Shown here: piece after piece, positions 6,770 through 15,627 of the stretch | Numbering within the stretch: position 1 is the first letter of the stretch | How the letters are laid out: every line of letters starts with the position of its first letter | NCBI GenBank assembly: GCA_030668025.1 | Contig: DAOUUT010000014.1 | Coordinates: 1-24,978, forward strand | Origin: Promethearchaeota archaeon | Lineage (GTDB): Archaea > Asgardarchaeota > Lokiarchaeia > Sigynarchaeales > SOKP01 | Direction: 5' to 3' | Length of the DNA stretch: 24,978 bases | The notes under the pieces: generated by a model | What the model saw: the letters and a program-made list of their open reading frames with translations, nothing else | What the model was told of the DNA's origin: nothing | Databases searched by the model: none | Program-made: the position numbers and the translations under genes

Positions 6770-8134
6770 TTAATAGGGTTTTTTTGACCCTTCTCCAATC
6801 TTTCTGTAAATAAATCCTTTTTCTTCAACTATTTTCTTATCAAATATGTTCCTTCCGTCTATAATAATCGGCGTTCTTACTTTCTTCTTTAAATCAGCAA
6901 GATCGATATCATAATATTCTTTATGATTTGTAGTGAAAAACAAAACATCAGCATCGGTTACAGCTTTGTTGAAATCTTTGGTTAATTCAGTAAGATTATA
7001 ATCGCGCGACTTTACATAGGGATCGTGAGCAATGTAGATGATATTATGAGAATGATATCTACTTTTTAGGGCTCTAATGACATTTTCTGTCGGAGTATTT
7101 CGCGTGTCATCGGTATCTGCTTTATACGAGACCCCTAAAAGTGCTATTTTAATATTGTCTACTAACCTATGGGAATCTCTGAATACACTTTCCATTAACT
7201 CGACCATATGATACGGCATATAATCGTTCAAATTTCTTGAGTTAGGAATTATCTTCATTTTAGATTCGTTAATTCTTTCGGTATATTTATTAAATCCGTA
7301 CAATAGAAGCCAAGGATCTTTTGTAAGACAATGTCCTCCTACGCCTGAACCGGGGTAATGCATCATTCTGTCGTGGCGATGATTTATTAATTCTATAATT
7401 TCGAATATATTTCGATTAAAATCTTCGCTTAATAACGCCATCTCGTTTGCAAATGCAATATTTACGTCTCGGTATGCATTCTCTATACATTTAGTTAACT
7501 CTGCCGTAAGGGTGTCTGTTATTTGAAGTTCCTTTTTAACAACCTTCCCGTACAAATACATAGCATTATCGTTGGCTTCTTTACATCCCCCGCCAATTAC
7601 TCTAGGAAAATTTATGATATACTCCAATAACTTACCAGGCATTACACGCTCAAACGAAAAAACAAGATAGAAATCCCTTCCCCTTTTTAAACCACTTCCT
7701 TCTTCTAAAATAGTTTGTACAACATTATCTGTCGTTCCAGGTGCGACTGTAGATTCAAGTATGACTGTAACACCCTTTTTCATGTGTTTTGAAATCTGTT
7801 GAGAAACTTCCTTTAATGATTCGTACCTTGGGGCTCTTTGGTCGTCTACAGGCGTTTGTACATCGATTAAAATATAATCCGCATTTTTAGCATGGTTATA
7901 TTTGTCTGTAACTATAAATTTTCCATTTTTTACTACTCTTTCAATTAACGAATCTAAGCCAGGCTCATCTCCTTCAAAAGGGTTTTTACCCTTGTTAAGC
8001 CAATCAATTTTCCAACTTGATCTTTGAGACCTTCGTTGAATACCCGTAACATAGAAATCGTCTACATCAGCTAACAGAGCAGCCATGGGAATACCAACGT
8101 ATCCCATACCAATAACAACGATATTAGTACGCAT
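6770..8134 (-). CDS. wecC: UDP-N-acetylmannosamine-type nucleotide-sugar dehydrogenase
   Basis: A 454-residue enzyme of the UDP-glucose/UDP-ManNAc dehydrogenase family. It oxidises a nucleotide sugar at C6 to the uronate with two NAD+ in the cytoplasm, for glycan synthesis. Seen: N-terminal Rossmann motif VIGMGYVGIP (7-16), TPVDDQRAP (94-102), ESTVAPGTT (127-135), Lys215 in ELTKCIENAYRD and the catalytic Cys269 in GVGGHCLTKDP. The C-terminal UDP-binding domain has LLGVSYKADTDDTRNTP. TPVDD and APGTT favour the WecC branch over UDP-glucose dehydrogenase. The usual SPERVMPG motif reads SFERVMPG (Pro to Phe). No epimerase or glycosyltransferase lies beside it, so the pathway is inferred: sugars for N-glycans or a surface polysaccharide. 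Confidence 0.88.
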   Translation of the reverse strand: MRTNIVVIGMGYVGIPMAALLADVDDFYVTGIQRRSQRSSWKIDWLNKGKNPFEGDEPGLDSLIERVVKNGKFIVTDKYNHAKNADYILIDVQTPVDDQRAPRYESLKEVSQQISKHMKKGVTVILESTVAPGTTDNVVQTILEEGSGLKRGRDFYLVFSFERVMPGKLLEYIINFPRVIGGGCKEANDNAMYLYGKVVKKELQITDTLTAELTKCIENAYRDVNIAFANEMALLSEDFNRNIFEIIELINHRHDRMMHYPGSGVGGHCLTKDPWLLLYGFNKYTERINESKMKIIPNSRNLNDYMPYHMVELMESVFRDSHRLVDNIKIALLGVSYKADTDDTRNTPTENVIRALKSRYHSHNIIYIAHDPYVKSRDYNLTELTKDFNKAVTDADVLFFTTNHKEYYDIDLADLKKKVRTPIIIDGRNIFDKKIVEEKGFIYRKIGEGSKKPY

Positions 8135-8224
8135 TTTTATTACTCAAGCTTATTAAAAAATTTGATATTAAATTTATAAAGAAATAAGAAAATAAAAAAA
8201 TTATTAAAAAATTTCTGATTACTT

Positions 8225-8905
8225 CTATTTTTTCTTGTTCTTATATGATGTACCTTTTACTACTTTAAATACACTTGCTATTATTGCTCCAGCAATGAAC
8301 CCACCTACATGTGCAAAGTGAGCTGTCTGACCAATGCTAAAGGGATCCATTAGCGAAACTATAGCATAAGTTAATTCCGCCACAAAATAGGTTACTATGA
8401 AATAACCAGCACCTATTTTTCGCACACCTGTTGTACCCAGAAGATTAAATTTATTACCAGGATAAAGAATAGCATATACTGCCAAAAGTCCAAATATAGC
8501 TCCAGAAGCTCCTAATGAGGGAATAATAGATAACATCGGACCCCATACGGGAATAATTATTGTGCTCAATGCGTGAAGAAAGCTACCAAATAACCCTGAG
8601 AGAATATATGTAACTAAATATAATAAATGCCCCATAGCATGCTCGCAATTGTCAGTTATTACTATGAAAAACCACATGTTCATGAGGATATGCATAAAAT
8701 CTCCGTGCATAAACATTGAGGTAAATATCGTCCATAGTTTTTCTCCAGCGAAAAATTCAGCAGGAACAAACGCATATTCAATGTGCATTTGGCCTAGTGG
8801 GTCCAATATTTGCCATACGAAAACTAGAATATTAGCAACTAAGAAAATAACCGAGAAATATTGTTTTATAAAAGAAATTTTATCATCTGACGCTTCGAAT
8901 ACCAA
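8225..8905 (-). CDS. Rhomboid-family intramembrane serine protease
   Basis: A 226-residue membrane protein with six to seven predicted helices. Family knowledge: rhomboids cleave transmembrane substrates with a Ser-His dyad inside the bilayer. Seen: HGDFMHILMNMWFF (H67, H72, N76) in helix 2, GASGAIFG with nucleophile Ser134 in helix 4, and AHFAHVGGFIAG with His199 in helix 6. All catalytic positions are intact, so it should be active. The only workable start before the first helix is a TTG at 8903-8905, since an in-frame TGA lies three codons upstream and the next ATG is inside helix 1-2. The N-terminus is short and cytoplasmic, and the tail is Lys-rich (KGTSYKNKKK). Its substrates are unknown. 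Confidence 0.9.
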   Translation of the reverse strand: MVFEASDDKISFIKQYFSVIFLVANILVFVWQILDPLGQMHIEYAFVPAEFFAGEKLWTIFTSMFMHGDFMHILMNMWFFIVITDNCEHAMGHLLYLVTYILSGLFGSFLHALSTIIIPVWGPMLSIIPSLGASGAIFGLLAVYAILYPGNKFNLLGTTGVRKIGAGYFIVTYFVAELTYAIVSLMDPFSIGQTAHFAHVGGFIAGAIIASVFKVVKGTSYKNKKK

Positions 8906-9065
8906 TTTAATTCACACTTCCTACATATTTATTAAGTTTTAAATGTTTTTGTAGAGTTAGATTTTAATAGTATTTAAGAATTTTTTTGATAATTAATAAA
9001 TTTCTATAATTATTAGTAAATTTGGAAATAAAAACATAATAAACTAACAAATATTAACGAGCACA

Positions 9066-10250
9066 ATGCGATTAGGAGAATCTACTTTACGTGATATTGC
9101 GAAAATTCACCCTGATACGGTTAAGAGGAAGCGAATTTCAAGTTACGACAAGACGGGGGGAAATAACGATTGGATCGATGTTCAACCTGGAGAAAAGGTA
9201 ACAATTGGAAAAGAAGATTGTGCTGGGTGTATAACCCATTTATGGTGTACAATAAAATGTAAAGACCGTTATTATTTAAGAAATATTATAATTAGATTGT
9301 ATTGGGACGATGAACAAGACGATAAACCTAGCGTAGAGGTTCCAATTGGTGATTTCTTCGGCTTAGGTCACGCCAAACACAAGAATTTTGTTTCATTGCC
9401 ACTCCAGATGAGTCCACAATCGGGAAAAGGATTTAATTGTTGGTGGCCAATGCCATTTTCAAACGGTTTTAAAATAACTATAGAAAACGATGCTTCTAAA
9501 CCTATGAGATTTTTTTACTACATTGATTACGAAATCTACGAGGATAGATTCGAAAACGAAAGGGACTATGGAAGATTCCACGCTCTCTGGCACCGCGAGA
9601 ATCCTACAACTCCTAAAAAGAAAGATAGTGAAACTGGAAAAAAGTTTTACAGGGTGAGACCAAAGAAATTCTGTTATAATGGATGTAATATCGATAATCC
9701 TCTTATGGAAAATTATAAAATCCTTGAAGCAAAAGGTAAAGGTCAATTTGTTGGATGTCATTTAGATATTGATAATATTACATATATGCCTTGGTATCTT
9801 AATTGGCCTGGCGAAGGAGACGACATGGTATATATCGACGACGATGTCGAAAAAGGCGTACCCACTTTACATGGAACGGGCACAGAAGATTATGTAAACC
9901 AAGCATGGGGACAACGCCAAAACTATTCTGCTCCATATCACGGTACAATTAAATCTGGAGGGCTAAACTGGTGGGGCAAAATCTCGTATTATAGATATCA
10001 TATTGAAGACCCTATCTATTTCAATGAGAGAATAGCGGTCACAATCGAGCACGGGCACGATAACCATCGTAAAGACGATTGGTCGTCAACAGCTTATTGG
10101 TATCAACGAGAACCACACAACCATACTTTATTTCCGAAATTATTAAATAAAGAAGGAAGAAAACCGCGCGTTCATGTTGCTCATATGGTTAGAAAATCTT
10201 TATGCCTTGTTTTAATCGTAGTCGTCCCACTTTTATGGATATTTCTTTAG
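9066..10250 (+). CDS. GH172/DUF2961-like glycoside hydrolase with hydrophobic C-terminus
   Basis: A 394-residue protein resembling the DUF2961 family, now glycoside hydrolase family 172 (fructo- and arabinofuranosidases). Seen: an N-terminal beta-rich part with WIDVQPGEKVTI and GCITHLWCTI, a central EVPIGDFFGLGH motif with FNCWWPMPF, and the hallmark GTGTEDYVNQAWG (Glu274, Asp275), followed by YRYHIEDPIYFNERIAVTIEHG and WSSTAYWYQREPH. No signal peptide is visible. The last 17 residues (SLCLVLIVVVPLLWIFL) are a hydrophobic stretch ending exactly at the stop, like a tail anchor, which I do not associate with this family. Neighbouring frames at 10160-10250 give no better C-terminus. The substrate is unknown. 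Confidence 0.8.
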   Translation: MRLGESTLRDIAKIHPDTVKRKRISSYDKTGGNNDWIDVQPGEKVTIGKEDCAGCITHLWCTIKCKDRYYLRNIIIRLYWDDEQDDKPSVEVPIGDFFGLGHAKHKNFVSLPLQMSPQSGKGFNCWWPMPFSNGFKITIENDASKPMRFFYYIDYEIYEDRFENERDYGRFHALWHRENPTTPKKKDSETGKKFYRVRPKKFCYNGCNIDNPLMENYKILEAKGKGQFVGCHLDIDNITYMPWYLNWPGEGDDMVYIDDDVEKGVPTLHGTGTEDYVNQAWGQRQNYSAPYHGTIKSGGLNWWGKISYYRYHIEDPIYFNERIAVTIEHGHDNHRKDDWSSTAYWYQREPHNHTLFPKLLNKEGRKPRVHVAHMVRKSLCLVLIVVVPLLWIFL

Positions 10251-10364
10251 CTTTTCTTACAAAATTGTTTTATTCTGAAGTTAAAAATAAAAAGTGAAAA
10301 TTAAAAGACTTAATAATTATTAATTAATGTCTTGTCGTCTGATGATGATTTATTAACACATTCA

Positions 10365-11357
10365 TTATATATCTTTAGTAGCCTCATCTTTTATAATAGA
10401 AGTAGAGGATTTCTTGACATCCATCGTCTTAATATCTACTTGAAATCTTCCGAGCACAAATGTTCCAATGAATATTAAAACGATCGCTAAGAAAAATAGA
10501 AAATAATTATTGAATGTTTGTTTAAAGACTAGGATTCCAGCAATTATCGGTATTGATAAACCAATTGAATCCAATATCGGAAACACTACAGCCATTCTAC
10601 TTTTTTGGAAAGCACTTTGATAAAACGCAAAACTAGCTATATTACAAATCGCCAAGCCCCACCACCCAATAAAAACCCACAAATGAGTGTAATCAAACCA
10701 AAATATTCCAAAAAATATTTCTATCCCAAAATACCAAGTAAGTTGTATGTTTGCTTGCAATATAGCTTGAGCTAATATGTTTGTGAAGACTCCTCCAATG
10801 GCTAAAAAAAAAGAACCGGTTAACATAACAAGAAAACCTTCAAGTTTCGTGCCTCTTTTCTTTTGAGAATATATAAAGCTACCAATGGTAATAGAAAAAG
10901 TTATTATCAAAAAAATGGTTAATGGGATGACCATCTCGTATAAATCAATGGCAACTTCTGAAATTCCTGCAAAAGCAATTAATATAGGGGAAACTGCTAA
11001 TGTTAATATTGCGAGAAACTCATACCAAGTAACATTTTCACCTAAGATACGGTTTGCGGCAATAACTACAATGATAATACCCATACTGTTAATTGGCTCC
11101 GCTACCATAAATCCAACTAATCCTATTGACATTATGTACGGAAACCAGCCAACTATACCCAAAATAGCGCCTAAAAGCCACCACTTGTTTTTTGCAATTT
11201 CTTTAAATGATTTTAGTATTCCTTTAAATCCTTTATCGAAACTGATTTCTGGACCTTGTTGTAAGCCCATCTTCTGGAATACTAGCGCTAAATTAAACAT
11301 AGGAGTTGCGATTAAAACTAAAATAATACCTAATGTAACCGTAAACGGATCAACCAT
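10365..11357 (-). CDS. DMT-superfamily (EamA/NIPA-like) transporter
   Basis: A 330-residue protein with about nine to ten membrane helices in two repeats, a layout typical of the drug/metabolite transporter superfamily. The N-terminus (LVLIATPMFNLALVFQKMGLQ) and the early VAEPINSMGIIIVVIAANRILGE, followed in the second half by FAFYQSAFQKSRMAVVFPILDSIGLSIPIIAGILVF, resemble NIPA-type Mg2+ transporter-like proteins as well as EamA carriers. A soluble Lys/Asp-rich tail (DIKTMDVKKSSTSIIKDEATKDI) follows the last helix. The substrate is not predictable. It stands alone on the minus strand, convergent with the GH172-like gene. Confidence 0.7.
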   Translation of the reverse strand: MVDPFTVTLGIILVLIATPMFNLALVFQKMGLQQGPEISFDKGFKGILKSFKEIAKNKWWLLGAILGIVGWFPYIMSIGLVGFMVAEPINSMGIIIVVIAANRILGENVTWYEFLAILTLAVSPILIAFAGISEVAIDLYEMVIPLTIFLIITFSITIGSFIYSQKKRGTKLEGFLVMLTGSFFLAIGGVFTNILAQAILQANIQLTWYFGIEIFFGIFWFDYTHLWVFIGWWGLAICNIASFAFYQSAFQKSRMAVVFPILDSIGLSIPIIAGILVFKQTFNNYFLFFLAIVLIFIGTFVLGRFQVDIKTMDVKKSSTSIIKDEATKDI

Positions 11358-11476
11358 AATACCCTAACTCTAATTAAAGATTTATAATACTTAAGAAAAT
11401 TATTCATCAATTTTAATCTTATTTATGTAATAAGCATCGATTTCTCGAGAATAATTTTAATACAATAAAGAAGTAA

Positions 11477-11878
11477 TTAATTAGTTTCTTTTTTTTTTCT
11501 CTCAAGTAAATTTGTTATATAGGTTATAATTTCGTTTCCAGAAATTGCTTTAACTAAATAACCATCCGCACCGAGATCTTTACCTTTTTTAATATCTTTA
11601 AAAAAATTTTTCACAGTAAAAAGAACTACAAGGACATGGTTAAATTTTTCGTTGGATTTAATGGATTTTAGTACCTCGTAACCACTAAGGTTTGGCATCA
11701 TAATATCTAAAAGTACTAGTGCGATATCCTCATATTTTTCTTCCATGATCTGTAACGCTTCACTTCCATTACTACACGTAATAGTTTCGTAATTCTCAAG
11801 TTGTAAAAACTTCTCTGTTAAATTAACGATATCTTCTTCGTCGTCGACTATGAGAATCTTTTTTGCTACTACTGACAT
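11477..11878 (-). CDS. Single-domain response regulator 1 (CheY-like)
   Basis: A 133-residue receiver domain with no output domain. Seen: acidic pair D12/D13 (IVDDEED), phospho-acceptor D58 (LVLLDIMMP), switch Thr88 (LFTVK) and Lys110 (YLVKAIS). The normally conserved cis-proline after the lysine is Ala111 (VKAI instead of the usual KPF), which is unusual. It is a close paralogue of the receiver at 12094-12474, with the same length and shared motifs such as CSNG, GADGY and SGNE. No histidine kinase or effector is near. A TGTTAG/CTAACA inverted repeat (11895-11918) lies just upstream of its start. It probably acts by protein contact. Confidence 0.88.
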   Translation of the reverse strand: MSVVAKKILIVDDEEDIVNLTEKFLQLENYETITCSNGSEALQIMEEKYEDIALVLLDIMMPNLSGYEVLKSIKSNEKFNHVLVVLFTVKNFFKDIKKGKDLGADGYLVKAISGNEIITYITNLLERKKKETN

Positions 11879-11894
11879 TTAGAACCCAGATTTA

Positions 11895-11918
11895 TGTTAG
11901 TATAATTTAATTCTAACA
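11895..11918. promoter_or_regulatory. Inverted repeat upstream of response regulator 1
   Basis: TGTTAG (11895-11900) and CTAACA (11913-11918) form a perfect 6-bp inverted repeat with a 12-base A/T spacer, starting 17 bases upstream of the start codon at 11878. It could be an operator or a leader hairpin. Confidence 0.25.
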
Positions 11919-12093
11919 ATTAAATGGTTTATTTGTTTATTTATAAAAGGTATATAATTTTAGCTAATTTACTGATAGTATCAAGAAAATTAACTTATAA
12001 ATAGTTATTTAAAAATAGTTTGATTTTAAGTTGATTAGAACTTTTGAAATAGGTATTTTACATACTTAAATCAGAATTTAATGGTTTTAGTTA

Positions 12094-12474
12094 CTATCTA
12101 TTTAAAACTTTTTTTATGTAATCACGAAGTTCATTACCCGAAAAAGGTTTGGTAATGTATCCATCTGCGCCTAATTCTTTACCTTTTTCAATATCTTCCT
12201 TAAAACTCTTAACTGTGAAAAGAACAACTCGAATATCCTTATAAGTATCCTTCGATCTTATGTTTCGGAGCACCTCAAATCCTGAGATGCCAGGCATCAT
12301 AACGTCTAAAAGTATTAGGACGATCTCCTCGTGTTTTTCTTCTAGACTTTTTAAGCATTCTTTTCCATTGCTACAAGTAAGTGTCTTAAAACTATCAAGT
12401 TGTACAAATCTTTTAGTAAGATTGACGATATCTGGCTCATCGTCACAAATTAGGATGGTATTTTTTTCTGACAT
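12094..12474 (-). CDS. Single-domain response regulator 2 (CheY-like)
   Basis: A 126-residue receiver domain with the complete conserved set: D11/D12 (ICDDEPD), phospho-acceptor D57 (LILLDVMMP), Thr87 (LFTVK), Lys109-Pro110 (YITKPFSG). It has no DNA-binding or enzymatic output domain. It is paralogous to the receiver at 11477-11878, from which it is separated by 215 bp of A+T-rich DNA in the same orientation, pointing to a local duplication. Its canonical active site contrasts with the altered K-P position in the other copy. Its kinase is elsewhere. It is divergent from the Bud23-like gene across about 150 bp. Confidence 0.9.
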   Translation of the reverse strand: MSEKNTILICDDEPDIVNLTKRFVQLDSFKTLTCSNGKECLKSLEEKHEEIVLILLDVMMPGISGFEVLRNIRSKDTYKDIRVVLFTVKSFKEDIEKGKELGADGYITKPFSGNELRDYIKKVLNR

Positions 12475-12622
12475 GTTTAACCTCGATTGTTTTTAATATA
12501 ACCTTTTTTTTTTAATTTGGTATTTAACTTATTCTTATGACTACATATATATTTTATCTACTTATTTAATAATTTATATATGTATACTTTTTAGCATCTT
12601 TTAATATTGAAATCTTTTTTTT

Positions 12623-13279
12623 ATGTCAAATCGCGAAAGTACGCCCAAATTTCCAGATTCCTACATCGGTGATAATTCAGTAGAATACGATAATTCAACA
12701 TGGATGGAAAGAAATCAAAAAAAGGCAACCTTATTATGTTTACAGTATTTACGCGATGATAAGTTGGATAATCTCGGTAATTACAACGTTTTAGATGGTA
12801 ATCATTACATTATTATGGATTTGGGTTGTGGCTCAGGCTTTTCTTCGGAAATTTTAGTGGATAGTAGGCATCGAGTTGTTGGTATCGATATTCTAATCGA
12901 TATGCTCTCGAAAGCAAAAACTAAAAAAAAAATCTCAGAAAATAAAAAAAATCTAGAGCTTATATTAGCTGATATTAACAATTTACCTTTAAGAAAGGCT
13001 TCAATCAATCATATTATTTCAATTTCTGCTTACAATTTTATAATTTATGGATCAGAAACAATTCGAGATAAATATAAAACTGTTAATAATACAGCAATGT
13101 ATTTGAAAAAAATTTTGAAACCAAAAGGAAGAATAATAATCGAATTTTACCCAAAAGACGAAAAGGAATTAGAAATATTTAAATCTTCTTTTAATAATAG
13201 CGGTTTTGATGGATTTATGATTAAAAAGAATCCTGCTCAAAAAGCGGGTCAGACTTACTTATTATTAAAAAAGCGGTGA
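12623..13279 (+). CDS. Bud23/WBSCR22-like SAM-dependent rRNA methyltransferase
   Basis: A 218-residue class I methyltransferase. Motif I is MDLGCGSGFSSEIL (about 70-83), then VVGIDILIDML (acidic end of strand 2), ILADINNLPLRKASINHIISISAYNFI (motif IV region) and RIIIEFYPKDEKELE. The C-terminal GFDGFMIKKNPAQKAGQTYLLL matches the Bud23 tail pattern (GF.GG...P....A.K..L.L). Eukaryotic Bud23 makes m7G in the 18S rRNA P-site region; an archaeal counterpart would act on 16S rRNA, by inference. It ends in TGA. The next gene starts six bases later in the same frame, so the two are surely co-transcribed. Confidence 0.72.
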   Translation: MSNRESTPKFPDSYIGDNSVEYDNSTWMERNQKKATLLCLQYLRDDKLDNLGNYNVLDGNHYIIMDLGCGSGFSSEILVDSRHRVVGIDILIDMLSKAKTKKKISENKKNLELILADINNLPLRKASINHIISISAYNFIIYGSETIRDKYKTVNNTAMYLKKILKPKGRIIIEFYPKDEKELEIFKSSFNNSGFDGFMIKKNPAQKAGQTYLLLKKR

Positions 13280-13285
13280 GAAGAT

Positions 13286-14380
13286 ATGGGAACTTGCATA
13301 TTTTGTGGAAAAACAGGCAAGTTTATCTCTGATGTGCTTCAAGTATGTCGAGATTGCGTTCTAAACAAAAATTGGGAAGTCGTTGAGCCGCATATTTTAG
13401 CTGTTCATAAACAAGTTAGAAATTTAGTAGATTTGCCATCCAAACCTCCAAAAGCAGATGATAAGGATGCTAAATTAAAATGTAACCTTTGCGTTAACGA
13501 ATGTATTCTTTCTAAAAATGATTTAAGCTATTGTGGGTTGCGAAATATACCAAAAAGTCAAAGTGGGAAGTTGCCCTTACCTTCTAGAACAAGAGGTTAT
13601 ATTCACGGGTACCTTGATCGAATACCAACTAATTGCTGTAATGCATGGTTTTGTAACTCGGAATTAGATACATATTCGTACGCCGCGTTTCTTTACGGTT
13701 GCACTTTTAATTGCTTATTTTGCCAAAATGCTTCCCATAAATCTTTTTCTAATAATTATTTGATTGATGTCGAGACCTTAGCGAACCAAATCTATAAAAA
13801 TAAAAAAATCACATGTATATGTTATTTTGGGGGGACTCCTGAAGCACAACTGCCTTTTTCAATTAATTTAGCAAGCATGATTCTCGAAAAAATCAAAAAT
13901 GAAGGAAAAAATCGAAAATTTAAAGTATGTTGGGAATGGAATGGTAGCGGAAACCCAGACTTAGTTGAGAAATGCATGCAAATTGCCATAGCCTCTGGAG
14001 GAAATGTTAAATTCGATTTAAAATGTTTTCATGAGAAATTAAACTTAGCTTTATGTGGAGTCAGCAATACAAGGACCCTTGATAACTTTAAGTTTTTAGC
14101 GAAAAATTACTTTGGAACACGAAAAAAAACGTATGAATTAAGTGCATGTACATTATTAGTTCCAGGTTATGTAAACCACGAAGAAGTGGAACTAATTGCA
14201 AAATTTATTAGTGAAATTAACGATACGATTCCTTATAGCTTGCTGATTTTCCACGGAGACTATCAAATGAAGGATTTACCAATAACTCCAAGAAAACAGG
14301 CAATAAAATGCTTAGAAATAGCTAAAAAATATCTTAAAAATGTGAATCTTGGAAATAAATTTCTTTTAGGGCTTTCTTAA
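13286..14380 (+). CDS. PflA-like radical SAM protein with N-terminal zinc ribbon
   Basis: A 364-residue protein. Residues 4-24 carry C4-x2-C7 and C21-x2-C24, a zinc-ribbon pattern. Residues 66-83 (CNLCVNEC, then YCG) form the Cys cluster found ahead of the core in PflA-like and AmmeMemoRadiSam-type proteins. The radical SAM 4Fe-4S motif is C139-x3-C143-x2-C146 (YGCTFNCLFCQNASH), followed by CYFGGTPEAQLPFS. The core then runs through FKVCWEWNGSGNP and NVKFDLKCF to LLVPGYVN. It should cleave SAM reductively to a 5'-deoxyadenosyl radical. The substrate is unknown. Coupling to the Bud23-like gene suggests a role near rRNA or translation, but that is inference. It ends in TAA. Confidence 0.8.
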   Translation: MGTCIFCGKTGKFISDVLQVCRDCVLNKNWEVVEPHILAVHKQVRNLVDLPSKPPKADDKDAKLKCNLCVNECILSKNDLSYCGLRNIPKSQSGKLPLPSRTRGYIHGYLDRIPTNCCNAWFCNSELDTYSYAAFLYGCTFNCLFCQNASHKSFSNNYLIDVETLANQIYKNKKITCICYFGGTPEAQLPFSINLASMILEKIKNEGKNRKFKVCWEWNGSGNPDLVEKCMQIAIASGGNVKFDLKCFHEKLNLALCGVSNTRTLDNFKFLAKNYFGTRKKTYELSACTLLVPGYVNHEEVELIAKFISEINDTIPYSLLIFHGDYQMKDLPITPRKQAIKCLEIAKKYLKNVNLGNKFLLGLS

Positions 14381-14526
14381 ATTTCTTTAAAAGAGTTTAT
14401 TGGTTTGAAAAAATACATATTTTCTAACTATCTTGTGGAACTTTCATTAACTTTTTTTATTAATAACTATTAAATAGGAAAAGAAGGATATCCTTATTAT
14501 TAATTTTTAAAAACAAGTTGCTTATA

Positions 14527-15627
14527 ATGAAAAGAATTAAGAGTGTTGATACAATTCGCGGATTATGCATACTTCTTATGATTCTTGGACACCTATTAGA
14601 TTGGTGGGTTAGACCCGAGGATAGATGGTTAGTACATATGTTGTTTGCATTTTTAGCGCCTATAGCAGCTACAGGATTTATGTTTATTTCAGGATTCAGT
14701 GCTATTTTATCTTATAAAAGGAAAGTATCAAATATAGAAGATTCAAATGGACTTACTATGCGTAAAGTTAAAAATATATACCTTATGAGAGCTTCGTTAT
14801 TATTGATAGTAGCTTTGCTCTATAATACAGTAATAGCTTTTGGTATTAACGATCTTACTTGGATTTGGGCGTGGAATGTTTTACAAACAATCGCGATTTC
14901 GCTCTTATTGGGGTGGTTTTTCTTAAATACATCAAAAACACTTAGGATTTTGGTTGGAATTGTATTACTAGTTGGTAATCAATTTATTTCAATCTTGTTG
15001 CTACCCTATGATGGACAAACTAATCTTTATGGGCTATTATTCTATATTTTATTCCATCCTTTAGAGCAATTTACAATCTTGTCTTACTTTTCTATATTTC
15101 TCATTGGAACTGTAGTGGGAGATTCATTTATTAAGGTTAACAATATTATCGATCAAGAGAAAAGGAAACATGCGATAAAATATGTGTTTATAACGCCCTT
15201 ATTGTTAATTGGGATATTTTTAGTGTCATTTGGTTTCATTTTTCGTTTTCCGGATATTGTATATCGTAGAACCTTTTCTTCGCTAGTTTTCTCTATTGGT
15301 TTTTTTCTAATTTTTCTTTCTATACTTATATTTAATGAAGAATTTGAAATTATTAAACCAAAAAAAAGTTATAGATTTCTCTATTATTACTCTTTTTACT
15401 CTTTTACTATTTATTTAGCACATGATCCATTGTATTTTTTATTTTTTAATCAATTAAACGCTTTGACTGTTTGGATAGCTCTCGTAGGAACTATAATTGT
15501 GATAACGCTATTACTCAAAGGCATTTATAAAAAATGGGGGAGAAAAGCCTCTTTAAAAACTCAATTAAGCATCCTAAGTTTAATATTACTAAGTAAAATA
15601 GAACAAAAAGGAAGTAAAAATAATTAA
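14527..15627 (+). CDS. DUF1624/HGSNAT-like membrane acyltransferase
   Basis: A 366-residue integral membrane protein with about ten helices. The N-terminus RIKSVDTIRGLCILLMILGHLLDWW is the signature of DUF1624/heparan-alpha-glucosaminide N-acetyltransferase-like and acyltransferase-3-related proteins, with a conserved His after the first helix. FMFISGFSAILSYKRK follows in the second. The last helices include YYYSFYSFTIYLAHDPLYF, also with a conserved His. Such proteins move acyl groups across the membrane onto sugars, though many members are uncharacterised. I chose the ATG at 14527 over the TTG three codons upstream. The nearest neighbours do not reveal the acceptor. Confidence 0.7.
   Translation: MKRIKSVDTIRGLCILLMILGHLLDWWVRPEDRWLVHMLFAFLAPIAATGFMFISGFSAILSYKRKVSNIEDSNGLTMRKVKNIYLMRASLLLIVALLYNTVIAFGINDLTWIWAWNVLQTIAISLLLGWFFLNTSKTLRILVGIVLLVGNQFISILLLPYDGQTNLYGLLFYILFHPLEQFTILSYFSIFLIGTVVGDSFIKVNNIIDQEKRKHAIKYVFITPLLLIGIFLVSFGFIFRFPDIVYRRTFSSLVFSIGFFLIFLSILIFNEEFEIIKPKKSYRFLYYYSFYSFTIYLAHDPLYFLFFNQLNALTVWIALVGTIIVITLLLKGIYKKWGRKASLKTQLSILSLILLSKIEQKGSKNN

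Noticed and set aside
10336..10350. Possible C box (TGATGA) of a box C/D RNA
   Set aside because: No properly spaced D box (CTGA), no C'/D' pair and no terminal stem.
10885..11367. Plus-strand frame of 160 codons
   Set aside because: Antisense to the EamA/NIPA-like transporter, whose helices account for the composition.
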